Source of the DNA: Promicromonospora sp. AC04
GTDB taxonomy: Bacteria > Actinomycetota > Actinomycetes > Actinomycetales > Cellulomonadaceae
DNA length: 64,000 nt
Reading direction: 5' to 3'
NCBI RefSeq assembly: GCF_003058225.1
Contig: NZ_QBUG01000013.1
Span: 1 to 64,000 of the forward strand
A program made the translations under genes and the position numbers. The notes beneath the pieces are model-generated. The model had not been told where the DNA came from. It did no database searches and worked only from the letters and a program-made list of their open reading frames with translations. The stretch's first letter is position 1. The number at the start of each line of letters is the position of its first letter. Of this stretch, positions 50,483 to 59,677 are shown one piece after another.

Positions 50483-51265
50483 TCACAGACGCCCCGTCAT
50501 GCTCGCCCGTCCGTCCCTGGGCGCGAACACCCGCAGCGCGTCGGCGTCGCTGTTGGCCGACGTCACGTACTCCCGCGCCCACTCCTCCGCGCCGGGGTAC
50601 CCGCTCCCGGCGACGACGGCCGCGACGGCCGCCTCGATGTCGACGGGGGTGTGGCGCAGCTCGACCTGGCCGTCCCGCAGGAGGGCCCACGACCCGCCCG
50701 CGCGGCCGTACGGCATGCCCACGCTGCCGGGGTTGATGCACAGGCGCCGGTCGACGAGCCGCACGAACGGCATGTGGGTGTGGCCCATGACGACGGTCGT
50801 GACGGCGGGGTCGAGCTCGCCGAGCACCTCGGCCCAGCGCTCCAGGGAGGAGTCGACGAGCACCATCTCCTCGTCGTCGCGCGGTGTGGCGTGACAGAAC
50901 ACGACGCGACCGAACCCGCGCACCGTCAGCTCGGCCGGGTGCGGCATGCCGGCGAGCAGCGCGACGTCGTCGGGCCTCAGCTGGGCAGCTGCCCAGGGCG
51001 CGACGGGATCGGGGATGTCCGTGTCGCCGCCGCGGGCGAGCGACACCAGCTCGCGGTCCGCGTTCCCGCGCACCAGCAGCGCCCGCTCCCCCAGGGACCG
51101 GAGGCGGTCCAGCACCTCGACGGGCTGCGGCCCGGCGGCGTGGTCGCCCGTGACGACGACGCGGTCTGCGCCGGCTACGTCAGGCTCCGCGAGCACCGCG
51201 TCCAGGACGGGCAGCACCCCATGGATGTCCGACAGGACCGCCACCGTTCCGACCTCATTGCTCAT
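50483..51265 (-). CDS. calcineurin-type metallophosphoesterase (YfcE/MJ0936-like)
   Basis: This 260-residue phosphoesterase carries the five metal boxes in order: LSDIHG (D13, H15), VTGDHAAG, RGNADRE, FCHATPRD and MGHTHMPF. The compact size and the INPGSVGMPYGR loop fit the YfcE/MJ0936 subgroup of phosphodiesterases. The physiological substrate is unknown. The C-terminal 40 residues are less conserved. It is divergent from msrA. Confidence 0.88.
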   Translation of the reverse strand: MSNEVGTVAVLSDIHGVLPVLDAVLAEPDVAGADRVVVTGDHAAGPQPVEVLDRLRSLGERALLVRGNADRELVSLARGGDTDIPDPVAPWAAAQLRPDDVALLAGMPHPAELTVRGFGRVVFCHATPRDDEEMVLVDSSLERWAEVLGELDPAVTTVVMGHTHMPFVRLVDRRLCINPGSVGMPYGRAGGSWALLRDGQVELRHTPVDIEAAVAAVVAGSGYPGAEEWAREYVTSANSDADALRVFAPRDGRASMTGRL

Positions 51266-51408
51266 GACCCGACGATGACGCGGACCGCCTCGTAGTGCCA
51301 CCATGATCTGCCGACGGCAGAACGGCAGCGCCGGAACACCACCACGCCCACCAGCGTTGCCATCTACAAACGTGCTACCGCACGAAGCAGACCCTAAGGA
51401 TGTGTCCG

Positions 51409-52095
51409 ATGACGTTCTTCAACTCCCTCTTCGGCCCTGGCTCCGGTTCCACGAAGACCACCATGGTCGCGCCCGAGGACGCCCTGCCGGGCCGGGCCGC
51501 GCCGGTGCTGCAGGACCCGCGGCCGCACACGGTGCTGGGCTCGTCGATCACGGGGCCGTGGGAGCCGGGCACGCGTGTGCTGTACCTGGCGATGGGCTGT
51601 TTCTGGGGCGCCGAGGAGATCTACTGGCAGGTCCCCGGCGTGGTGAGCACCGCCGTCGGCTACATGGGCGGGACCACGCCCAACCCGACGTACGAGGAGA
51701 CCTGCACCGCCCGGACCGGCCACACGGAGACCGCGCTCGTCGCGTACGACCCGACCAAGGTCACCGAGGAAGAGCTGCTCAAGATCTTCTGGGAGCGGCA
51801 CGACCCGACGCAGGGCTTCCGCCAGGGGAACGACGTCGGCACCCAGTACCGCTCGGCGGTCTACTGGACGACGCCGGAGCAGGCCGAGGCCGTGCAGGAG
51901 ACCGCCAAGCGCTACGCCGAGGTGCTCAGTGCCAAGGGGTACGACGCGATCACCACGGAGCTCGCACCCGCCGCCGAGGCCGGGCCGTTCTACTACGCCG
52001 AGGACTACCACCAGCAGTACCTGTCCGACGCGAAGAACCCGAACGGCTACCGCTGCCACGCGACGACAGGCGTCCCGTTCCCCGACGCCGCGTGA
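51409..52095 (+). CDS. msrA: peptide-methionine (S)-S-oxide reductase MsrA
   Basis: This 228-residue enzyme repairs methionine-S-sulfoxide. The catalytic Cys is C64 in [11 protein letters not shown], with the substrate Glu pair after it; [20 protein letters not shown] and [13 protein letters not shown] are the other signatures. An N-terminal 50-residue extension is usual for long actinobacterial forms. AAGGA nine bases before ATG 51409 supports this start. A 23-bp hairpin follows. Confidence 0.94.
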   Translation: MTFFNSLFGPGSGSTKTTMVAPEDALPGRAAPVLQDPRPHTVLGSSITGPWEPGTRVLYLAMGCFWGAEEIYWQVPGVVSTAVGYMGGTTPNPTYEETCTARTGHTETALVAYDPTKVTEEELLKIFWERHDPTQGFRQGNDVGTQYRSAVYWTTPEQAEAVQETAKRYAEVLSAKGYDAITTELAPAAEAGPFYYAEDYHQQYLSDAKNPNGYRCHATTGVPFPDAA

Positions 52096-52115
52096 TCAGG
52101 ACGGGACGGCCGGAC

Positions 52116-52167
52116 GGCCTCTGACACCGGCTCGGACGAATGCCCGTCCGAGCCGGTGTCAGAGGCC
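52116..52167. terminator. 23-bp perfect hairpin after msrA
   Basis: GGCCTCTGACACCGGCTCGG (from 52116) and its complement (to 52167) form a perfect 23-bp stem around AATGCC. It contains the TGTCAGA/TCTGACA sequence of the other hairpins, here in reversed order. It lies 20 bases after the msrA stop and just before the next promoter. Confidence 0.8.
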
Positions 52168-52172
52168 CCGGA

Positions 52173-52178
52173 TACAGT
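52173..52178 (+). promoter_or_regulatory. leaderless -10 element of the pentapeptide gene
   Basis: TACAGT ends 6 bases before ATG 52185 with no Shine-Dalgarno between. Confidence 0.6.
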
Positions 52179-52184
52179 CCCAGC

Positions 52185-52787
52185 ATGATCCGGCTACCCG
52201 CTACCGAGCTCACCGTCACCCGCGAGGACTGGTACAGCCGCGACCTGTCCGGCGAGGACCACATGGCGACGTTGTTCGCCGACGTGGACATGACGGAGGC
52301 CTCGGGGACGGGTGCCACGTTCGACTCGTGCGTGTTTCGTGGTGTGCGCTTCAACAGCGCCCACTTCACGGAGTTCGCCTTCACGTCGTGCGTGTTCGAC
52401 TCGTGCGTGTTCTTCGACGCGAAGCTGGAGCGCTGCAAGCTCGTGGGCTCGCAGTTCTCCGACTGCCGGTTCGACCTGCTCAAGGTCGACGGCGGCAACT
52501 GGTCCTTCACCAACCTCCACCGCGCCGGGCTGGCGGGCACGCAGTTCGAACGCGTCCGCCTCCGCGAGGCCGACCTCGGCGCGATCACGGCGGCCGGCGT
52601 CATGCTGGTCGGCTGCGACCTGTCGGGCGCGGACCTCGACCAGGCCGATCTCACCAACGCCGACCTGCGCGGCAGCGACCTGTCGACGCTCGACCCGCTC
52701 GCGGCGACCCTCACCGGCGCGGTGGTCAGCGAGGCCCAGGCGGTCACGCTGGCCGAGGCGCTCGGCGTGGTGGTCCGCCCCGACTGA
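52185..52787 (+). CDS. pentapeptide-repeat protein (Qnr/MfpA-like)
   Basis: This 200-residue protein is built largely of A(D/N)LXX-type pentapeptides: CVFRGVRFNSAHFTEFAFTS in the N-terminal half and GCDLSGADLDQADLTNADLR in the C-terminal half. Such right-handed quadrilateral helices mimic DNA, and MfpA/Qnr members protect DNA gyrase from quinolones; that role is possible but not shown. Several Cys and Phe occupy the central pentapeptide position. It is transcribed leaderless from its own promoter. Confidence 0.85.
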   Translation: MIRLPATELTVTREDWYSRDLSGEDHMATLFADVDMTEASGTGATFDSCVFRGVRFNSAHFTEFAFTSCVFDSCVFFDAKLERCKLVGSQFSDCRFDLLKVDGGNWSFTNLHRAGLAGTQFERVRLREADLGAITAAGVMLVGCDLSGADLDQADLTNADLRGSDLSTLDPLAATLTGAVVSEAQAVTLAEALGVVVRPD

Positions 52788-52822
52788 GCCCGGCCGCACC
52801 CGGCCCGCCTGCTACGCGACGC

Positions 52823-53836
52823 TCAGCCGAGGCCCCATACCCGCAGCATCCCGTCCTGGCCGCCCGTGACGGCGACGCTGCGACCGTCCAGCTCGAAGAT
52901 CCGCACGGCGTAGACCTCCTGCCGATGCTCCTTGACCGGCTTGCCGAGCAGGCGGCGGCCCTGCAGGTCCCATGCGCACACCCGGCCGTTCTCGGTGCCG
53001 GTCACGGCGACCGGCATGCCGTTCACGACCCCGACGTCCAGGCACCGGATGCCGATGCCGTCCCAGTAGTCGCGCTCGACCGGGGCCCCGGGCAGGGTCA
53101 TGCGCTCCCACTCACCGGTCTCGGGATCGCCCAGCAGCACCGAGGCGCCGCCCGCGGCCACCACGCGCAGCTCGCCGTCGACGGCCGCGAGCCCGGCACC
53201 GTGGACCGGGACGGGGGTGGTCTCGAAGTACGAGCGGGCGTCTCCGGAGCCGAGGTCCCACAGCACGACGGCGCCGTCCCACCCACCGGAGACGACGACC
53301 GGGTCGCCGTCGAGCACCCCGGCGGCGATCCCGCCGATGCCGTCGAAGTGTTCCTGGCGCGCGTCCAGGACCGGCTCGGCCATGCGGCCGGTCTCCGGCA
53401 CATCGCGTTCCGCGGCGTCCCAGGCCCGCACCCCGGCCGGCACGCTGCTGTCTCCGCAGAGGAACAGGCTCCGCCCGGCCGGCTCCGCGGTGGAGACGCT
53501 CGCCAGCCCGCCGTGGTCTTCCCGGATGGCGGTCCGCACCGCGCCGGTGCTCAGGTCCCACTGCGCAAATCCCTGACGGTAGCAACCACCGCCGACCACT
53601 ACCCGTCCGTCGAGCACGACGGCGCCGATGTTGAGCAGGCCCTCCGACCATCCGTCCGGGATGTCCAGGGCGTGCTCCGCCCACCGGTCGCCGGCGGGGT
53701 CCCAGGTGAACACGTGCTGACCGCGGGAGTCCACGCAGACCACCAGCGGCCGCCCGTCGACGACCACGACGTCGAGGTCCTGGATCGGCGCACCGGAGAT
53801 GATTCTGCTGGTCAGAAGAAGGTCGGAGATGTCCAT
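52823..53836 (-). CDS. WD40-like beta-propeller protein
   Basis: This 337-residue protein has repeated blades of about 45-55 residues with WD-type ends (HVFTWDPAGDRW, FAQWDLSTGAV, VVLWDLGSGDA, VCAWDLQGRRL, MLRVWGLG). No signal peptide is seen, so it is probably cytoplasmic. It likely serves as an interaction scaffold; no enzymatic motif is present. ATG 53836 is used and ATG 53848 is the alternative. It is divergent from the beta-mannosidase gene. Confidence 0.78.
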   Translation of the reverse strand: MDISDLLLTSRIISGAPIQDLDVVVVDGRPLVVCVDSRGQHVFTWDPAGDRWAEHALDIPDGWSEGLLNIGAVVLDGRVVVGGGCYRQGFAQWDLSTGAVRTAIREDHGGLASVSTAEPAGRSLFLCGDSSVPAGVRAWDAAERDVPETGRMAEPVLDARQEHFDGIGGIAAGVLDGDPVVVSGGWDGAVVLWDLGSGDARSYFETTPVPVHGAGLAAVDGELRVVAAGGASVLLGDPETGEWERMTLPGAPVERDYWDGIGIRCLDVGVVNGMPVAVTGTENGRVCAWDLQGRRLLGKPVKEHRQEVYAVRIFELDGRSVAVTGGQDGMLRVWGLG

Positions 53837-53959
53837 CGCCAGGAACATACCGGCAAGCCCGGCGGCGGTGATATCGGTTCGATCGGAGGCCGCCCGCGGC
53901 CCTATGCTCGGGTCCGCTCGCACACGCAACTGAGCAGTGCTCTGGGAGGACGAGGATCG

Positions 53960-56488
53960 ATGAAGATCAGCCGCGACCTGACCGAATGGACCCTGACGGC
54001 CACGGGTGGCCCCGTCCCGGCGGACCTCGCGGGGGTCCCCGTGCCCGCGACGGTCCCGGGCACCAGCCACACCGCCCTGCTGGAGCAGGAGCTCATCCCC
54101 GACCCGTATCTCGGCACCAACGAGACCTCGCTCGCCTGGATGAAGCGCGCCACCTGGCGGTACGCAACGGTCCTCGACGAGCCGCCCGCAGCACCCGACG
54201 AGCGCGTCGACCTCCTCTTCGAGGGCATGGACACGGTGGCCACCGTCGTCGTGGACACGGACGTGGAGCGCACCGGCGTCGCGCAGGGTCGCATCAGCCT
54301 GGGCCGGACCGCGAACATGCACCGCTCCTACCGGTACGACGTGCGTGAGCTCGTCGGGACGCCGGCCAACCTCGTTGTCGACATCGACTCCGCGCTCGAG
54401 ACCGCCGAGGCCGAGGCGCAGCGCCTCGGCGCGCGCCCCATGGCCTACCACCAGCCGTACAACATGGTCCGCAAGATGGCCTGCTCCTTCGGCTGGGACT
54501 GGGGCCCGGACCTGCAGACGGCCGGCCTGTGGAAGCCGGTCCGGGTGCAGCGCTGGCGCGTCGCGCGGCTGGCCCAGGTAACGCCCCTGGTGACGGTAGC
54601 CGACGACGGCACGGGGCTGGTCGACGTCCGGGTCGAGGTCGAGACCTCAGGCCTGTCCGACGCCGGGCCGCTCACCCTCGATGTCTCCGTCGGCGGCCGG
54701 GGCCTGACCATCGGGACGTCCGGCGGGGACGGCTCCGCCCGCGTTTTGGAGCTGACCGGGCAGGTCGAGGTGCCCGACGTCGACCTGTGGTGGCCGGCCG
54801 GGTACGGCGAGCAGCCGCTGTACCCGATCGAGGTGACCCTCTACGAGGGTCGTGGCGAGGACCGCTCGAACCCGCTGGACGCCTGGTCCGGCCGGGTCGC
54901 GTTCCGCACCGTGGAGGTGGACCGCCGCCGCGACGAGCACGGCACGAGCTTCACGTTCCTCGTCAACGGCAGGCGTGTCTTCGTGCGCGGAGCCAACTGG
55001 ATCCCCGACGACCACCTGCTCACCCGCATCACGCGCGAGCGCCTCGAACAGCGCGTCGACCAGGCTCGGGGCGCGAACCTCAACCTGCTGCGGGTGTGGG
55101 GCGGCGGCATCTACGAGTCGGACGACTTCTACGATGTCTGCGACGAGAAGGGCGTCATGGTCTGGCAGGACATCCTGCTGGCCTGCGCCGCCTACCCCGA
55201 GGAGGACCCGCACCGGGCCGAGCTCGAGGCCGAGCTCCGGGAGAACGCGGCCCGTCTGGCGCCGCACCCGTCGCTGGTGCTGTGGAACGGCGGCAACGAG
55301 AACATCTGGGGCCACGAGGACTGGGGCTGGAAGGAGCCGCTGGGCGACCTCACGTGGGGCGCCGGCTACTACTACGAGCTCTTCCCGAAGGTCCTGGCCG
55401 AGGTCGACCCGACCCGCCCCTACTCCGACGGATCGCCCTACTCCCCCGGCTTCCCGCCCGAGGAGATGCACCCCAACGACCCGAACCACGGCACGCACCA
55501 CCAGTGGGACGTCTGGAACCGGATCGACTACACGCACTATCACGACGACGTGCCGCGGTTCGCGTCCGAGTTCGGGTTCCAGGGCCCCGCGACGTGGGCG
55601 ACGATGCGTCGCGCCATCCTTCCTGACAGCGCTGACGTCCCGCCCGGGTTCAAGGAGTCCGAGGTCTTCCTGCTGCACCAGAAGGCCTTGGACGGCAACG
55701 GCAAGCTCGACCGCGGCCTCGCCCCGCACCTGGACGTCCCGGAGGACTTCGTCGACTGGCACTGGGCCACGCAGCTCAACCAGGCGCGGGCGCTCCAGTA
55801 CGCCCTGGAGCACTACCGGTCGTGGTGGCCGCGCACCGCTGGCGCGATCGTGTGGCAGCTCAACGACTGCTGGCCGGTGACCTCCTGGGCCGCCGTCGAC
55901 GGCGACGGGCGGCGCAAGCCGCTCTGGTACACGATGCGGCACGCGTTCGCCGACCGGCTCGTGACCGTGCAGCCGCGTGGCGCGGAGCTGGTCGCGGCGC
56001 TCGTGAACGACACCGACGAGCCGTGGGCCGGGCAGGTCCACGCGGCCCGGACCACGCTGGGCGGTGCGGTGCTTGCGACGTCGGGCAGCGAGGTGGCCGT
56101 GGCGCCACGATCGGTGGCCCTGGTCCCGCTGCAGGGCGACCTGGCCGCCGTCACCGATGTCGCGAACGAGGTGCTGGTAGTGACCCTCGGCAAGGCCCGT
56201 GCGGTGCACCGGTGGGCGGAGAGCAAGGATCTCGCGCTCGACCCTGCCCCGCTACGGACCACGGTGACGGCGGCGGACGGCGGCTACCGCGTGGAGGCGA
56301 CGGCGACCTCGCTGGCGCTGGGCGTGACGCTGCTGGCCGACCGGCTCGACCCGGACGCGCAGGTGGACGACCAGGTGGTCGACCTCCCGGCGGGCGCGAC
56401 GGCGGTGTTCCACGTGACGAGCCGTGGCCTCGACGTGGCCGCGCTGGTCTCCCGGCCGGTGCTGCGCACGGAGAACGACCTGGCGTAG
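53960..56488 (+). CDS. GH2 beta-mannosidase
   Basis: This 842-residue glycoside hydrolase family 2 enzyme removes terminal beta-mannosyl units from manno-oligosaccharides. Acid/base E447 is in WNGGNENIWG and nucleophile E537 in ASEFGFQGPATW; the sugar-binding N-terminal domain contains the family MACSFGWDWGPDLQTAG. No signal peptide is seen, so it is intracellular. GGAGG is placed 11-15 bases before ATG 53960. It is followed by an alpha-galactosidase gene after 61 bases, suggesting joint use of galactomannan oligosaccharides taken up by a transporter elsewhere. Confidence 0.93.
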   Translation: MKISRDLTEWTLTATGGPVPADLAGVPVPATVPGTSHTALLEQELIPDPYLGTNETSLAWMKRATWRYATVLDEPPAAPDERVDLLFEGMDTVATVVVDTDVERTGVAQGRISLGRTANMHRSYRYDVRELVGTPANLVVDIDSALETAEAEAQRLGARPMAYHQPYNMVRKMACSFGWDWGPDLQTAGLWKPVRVQRWRVARLAQVTPLVTVADDGTGLVDVRVEVETSGLSDAGPLTLDVSVGGRGLTIGTSGGDGSARVLELTGQVEVPDVDLWWPAGYGEQPLYPIEVTLYEGRGEDRSNPLDAWSGRVAFRTVEVDRRRDEHGTSFTFLVNGRRVFVRGANWIPDDHLLTRITRERLEQRVDQARGANLNLLRVWGGGIYESDDFYDVCDEKGVMVWQDILLACAAYPEEDPHRAELEAELRENAARLAPHPSLVLWNGGNENIWGHEDWGWKEPLGDLTWGAGYYYELFPKVLAEVDPTRPYSDGSPYSPGFPPEEMHPNDPNHGTHHQWDVWNRIDYTHYHDDVPRFASEFGFQGPATWATMRRAILPDSADVPPGFKESEVFLLHQKALDGNGKLDRGLAPHLDVPEDFVDWHWATQLNQARALQYALEHYRSWWPRTAGAIVWQLNDCWPVTSWAAVDGDGRRKPLWYTMRHAFADRLVTVQPRGAELVAALVNDTDEPWAGQVHAARTTLGGAVLATSGSEVAVAPRSVALVPLQGDLAAVTDVANEVLVVTLGKARAVHRWAESKDLALDPAPLRTTVTAADGGYRVEATATSLALGVTLLADRLDPDAQVDDQVVDLPAGATAVFHVTSRGLDVAALVSRPVLRTENDLA

Positions 56489-56549
56489 CCGATCTGTTGA
56501 TGTCAGTGACCGCGCGTACGGTGTGGTCTAGGGGCGGAGGGACAACACG

Positions 56550-58724
56550 ATGAACAGTCTTGACGAGGTTTCCAGCTGGTCGGTACTGCGGCGCGACGGC
56601 GTCGCCGTCGTTGTGGCTCACCCAGAACTGGGCCTGCCGCTGGTGCTCCACTGGGGCCCCGACCTGGGCGAGCTCTCGCCCGCCGACCTGCAGGGCCTCG
56701 ACTCGGTGACGAGCAGGCAGACCGCGCCCGGCACGCTCGACGCGGCGTGGCGGCCCTCGCTGCTGCCGCAGGAGTCGGACGGCTGGGCGGGCCGTCCCGG
56801 CCTGCTCGTGGCGGCGGACGGCATCTCGCTCTACCCTCGCTGGACGGTCACGGAGGCGGAGCGTGATACCGCCGACCTGCTGATCACGGCCCGGGACACG
56901 GACCTGGGGCTCACGCTGCGGTCGCACCTGGAGATCGGCGCGGGCGGGCTGGTCCTGCTGTGGCACGAGCTCACCAACGACGGCACAGGCCCGGTGGACG
57001 TGCACTGGCTCGAGGCGACGCTGCCGGTGCCGAGGTCGGCAGACCATCTCACCCAGTTCACCGGCCGCTGGTCCCGCGAGAAGGCCCCGGTCACCACTGC
57101 CATGCCGGGTGGCAGCACGGCCCGCCAGACCCGCCGCGGGCGGTCGGGACACGACGCGCCCTGGGTGACCGTGGCGACGTCGGGCGTGCCACGCAACCGG
57201 ACCGGCGAGGCGTGGGCCACCCACCTGGGGTGGAGCGCCGACGTGACGCACCGCGTGGACCACCTCACCGAGCACACCACGCTCCTCGGGGCGGGCGAGC
57301 TGGTGCGACCGGGCGAGGTCCGGCTTGCACCGGGCGAGACGTACCGCACGCCGGTGGCGTACTTCGCGTGGTCGCCGGCGGGCCTGGACGGCGTCGCGGA
57401 CCGGTTCCACACCTGGCTGCGGGCGCGCCCGCAGCACGTGACGAGCCCACGGCCGCTCGTGCTGAACACGTGGGAGGCCGTGTACTTCGACCACTCCCCG
57501 CGCAAGCTGGAGCGGCTGGCGCGGCGCGCCGCCGCGGTTGGCGTGGAACGCTTCGTGCTCGACGACGGCTGGTTCCACTCCCGGCGCGACGACACGACCG
57601 GGCTGGGCGACTGGGTGGTCGACCACGACGTCTGGCCCGAGGGCCTGGGCCCGCTCGCCGGCCTGGTCCACGAGCTGGGGATGGAGTTCGGGCTGTGGTT
57701 CGAGCCCGAGATGGTCAACCTCGACTCCGACCTGGCCCGCGCCCACCCGGGCTGGATCCTGTCGAACCCGGCCGCCGTACCGTCGCCCGACGGGCTGTCG
57801 TTCCGCACGCAGTACGTGCTGGACCTCGCGATCCCCGAGGCGTGGGAGCACGTGCGCTCCCAGATCTCGGCCCTGGTGACGGAGCTGGGGATCGACTTCA
57901 TCAAGTGGGACCACAACCGCGACCTCACCGAGCCCGTCCACGTGGGGCCGGACGGCATCGCGCGGCCGGGCACCCACGTGCAGACCCTCGCCGCGTACGC
58001 ACTGATCGCGCGGCTCAAGGCGGACCACCCGGGGCTGGAGATCGAGTCGTGCTCCTCGGGCGGCGCACGTACCGACCTCGGGATCCTGGAGCTCACCGAC
58101 CGGGTGTGGGCCTCCGACTCCAACGACCCCGTGGAACGCCAGGACATCCAGCGGTGGACGTCGCTCGTGCTGCCGCCGGAACTGATCGGGGCCCACGTGG
58201 GGCCGTCGCCGGCGCACTCGTCGGGTCGGACGACCGACCTCTCGTTCCGGGTGGCCACGGCGCTGCAGGGGCACGCCGGGTTCGAGTGGGACCTGCTGAC
58301 CTGCACCGACGACGAGCTCGTCGCCGTCGCGGCGTACGCCGCGCTCTACAAGGAGCTCAGGTCCCTCGTGCACACCGGCACCGTGGTGCACGCCGACACC
58401 GTGGACCCAGCGCTGCGGGTCACGGGCTTCGTGTCCCCCGACCGGACCACGGGGATGTGGACCGTCGCGACGGTCGCCGCGCCGCAGGACGCGCTGACCG
58501 AGCGGGTGCGGCTCGACGGTCTCGACCCCGCCCGGCGATACAGCGTGCAGGTCCGCGACGAGGTGGGCTCCGCCAAGTGGCTGGGCGGGATCACCCCGGG
58601 CTGGCTGGGCAAGGACCCGATCGACGTGCCGGGGTCGGTGCTGACCGGCGTCGGGCTGCAGCTGCCAACGCTGTGGCCGATGCAGGCGCTGATCATCCAG
58701 GTCACGGCCACCCCGTCGAGGTAG
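56550..58724 (+). CDS. GH36 alpha-galactosidase
   Basis: This 724-residue family 36 enzyme has the nucleophile D454 in FIKWDHNRD and acid/base D523 in VWASDSNDP. The motifs FVLDDGWFHSRRDD, GLWFEPEMVNLDSDLAR and CSSGGARTDLGI are all present. It releases alpha-1,6-galactose from raffinose-type sugars or galactomannan fragments. GGAGG precedes ATG 56550. The frame has no signal peptide. Pairing with the beta-mannosidase implies a cytoplasmic route for galactomanno-oligosaccharides. The unit ends in a 25-bp hairpin. Confidence 0.94.
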   Translation: MNSLDEVSSWSVLRRDGVAVVVAHPELGLPLVLHWGPDLGELSPADLQGLDSVTSRQTAPGTLDAAWRPSLLPQESDGWAGRPGLLVAADGISLYPRWTVTEAERDTADLLITARDTDLGLTLRSHLEIGAGGLVLLWHELTNDGTGPVDVHWLEATLPVPRSADHLTQFTGRWSREKAPVTTAMPGGSTARQTRRGRSGHDAPWVTVATSGVPRNRTGEAWATHLGWSADVTHRVDHLTEHTTLLGAGELVRPGEVRLAPGETYRTPVAYFAWSPAGLDGVADRFHTWLRARPQHVTSPRPLVLNTWEAVYFDHSPRKLERLARRAAAVGVERFVLDDGWFHSRRDDTTGLGDWVVDHDVWPEGLGPLAGLVHELGMEFGLWFEPEMVNLDSDLARAHPGWILSNPAAVPSPDGLSFRTQYVLDLAIPEAWEHVRSQISALVTELGIDFIKWDHNRDLTEPVHVGPDGIARPGTHVQTLAAYALIARLKADHPGLEIESCSSGGARTDLGILELTDRVWASDSNDPVERQDIQRWTSLVLPPELIGAHVGPSPAHSSGRTTDLSFRVATALQGHAGFEWDLLTCTDDELVAVAAYAALYKELRSLVHTGTVVHADTVDPALRVTGFVSPDRTTGMWTVATVAAPQDALTERVRLDGLDPARRYSVQVRDEVGSAKWLGGITPGWLGKDPIDVPGSVLTGVGLQLPTLWPMQALIIQVTATPSR

Positions 58725-58786
58725 CACCAGGCGCAGCAGAACCACAGCGAGGTAGCACCGGGGTAGCACCGGGGCGAGAACGCCCG

Positions 58787-58840
58787 AGAACGGGTCAGAC
58801 CCTCAGGCCACCGGAGTGGCCTGAGGGTCTGACCCGTTCT
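58787..58840. terminator. 25-bp perfect hairpin between convergent galactosidase and surface-protein genes
   Basis: AGAACGGGTCAGACCCTCAG (from 58787) and the complement ending at 58840 form a perfect 25-bp stem closed by CGGA. It contains the GTCAGAC sequence of the other hairpins. Confidence 0.85.
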
Positions 58841-58866
58841 GGCTCTACCTCGGCGCAGGGCGCCCG

Positions 58867-59538
58867 TCAGCTACCGAGTGCACCCTTGCGCCGGAGCACG
58901 ATCAGGGTCACGCCGCCGCCCACAAGGGCCAGCGCGATGAGCGTGAAGCCGATCACAGTGCTGGCACCGGTCGCGGCGAGCACCTCGGGCTCCTCCCCGT
59001 CGACCGGGGCGGCGGACGCCTCGGCCGACTCGTCGGCCGTCGGCTCGGCCGTGTCGTCGGACGGCGCCACGGCGGGCTCCGACGGCGCGGCGCTGCTCGG
59101 CTCGACGCTCGGCTCGACGCTGGGCTCGACGCTCGGCACGGACGGCGACGGCGTCGGCTCCTCGGGCGTGTCCTCGCCACACTCGAACGAGTAGTGGCTG
59201 ATGGCGCGGCCGCCGCCCCACGGGTAGTCGATGGTCAACTCGGCGACGGGCTCGTCGAGCTCGACGAAGTAAGCGCCGCCCACATCCTCGCCCTGCTTCG
59301 CGGAGCCGGCCTTGACGCAGTAGCCGGTGATGAGCTGGCCCTCGGGGGCCTTGAGGGTGACCTCTTCGGGGTCGCCCGTCGTGTCGATCTTGCCGGAGTC
59401 GTAACCCGCGCAGACCTGGACGTTCTCCAGGTAGTCCTCGGAGTCGGTAGACACGGGAGCGGCGAACGCGGCGGCGGGGGAGGCCACGAGGCCGGCGACG
59501 AGGAGCGCGGAAGCTCCCAAGACGGTCATCTTGCGCAC
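58867..59538 (-). CDS. LAATG-anchored surface protein (class E sortase substrate type)
   Basis: This 223-residue secreted protein has a signal peptide (core VLGASALLVAGLVASPAAAF), a small domain with three cysteines (QVCAGYDSG, GYCVKAGS, FECGED), a Pro/Ser/Glu-rich spacer with SVEPSVEPSVEP repeats and a C-terminal LAATG (187-191), membrane helix and RRKGALGS tail. LAxTG is the signal of class E sortases of high-GC actinobacteria, as known from Streptomyces. AAGGAG 7 bases before GTG 59538 fixes the start. No sortase gene is in view. Its ligand is unknown. Confidence 0.85.
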   Translation of the reverse strand: MRKMTVLGASALLVAGLVASPAAAFAAPVSTDSEDYLENVQVCAGYDSGKIDTTGDPEEVTLKAPEGQLITGYCVKAGSAKQGEDVGGAYFVELDEPVAELTIDYPWGGGRAISHYSFECGEDTPEEPTPSPSVPSVEPSVEPSVEPSSAAPSEPAVAPSDDTAEPTADESAEASAAPVDGEEPEVLAATGASTVIGFTLIALALVGGGVTLIVLRRKGALGS

Positions 59539-59677
59539 TGGGCGCTCCTTACGAAACGGGGGGGTCGTCCCGTGCCCGGCGTCGAGCACGACTCCCGGAT
59601 CGTAGCGACTATGGCGCAGATCACCAACAACCGGTCATTCCAGCAAAATGCCTTACAGGGACTTGTATCCCGCCCTA

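Noticed and set aside
51929-53959. Long N-terminal extension of the beta-mannosidase (677 residues)
   Set aside because: The extension overlaps msrA, the pentapeptide gene and the WD40-like gene in other frames and is Arg/Pro-rich noise. The GH2 homology and a ribosome site begin at 53960.
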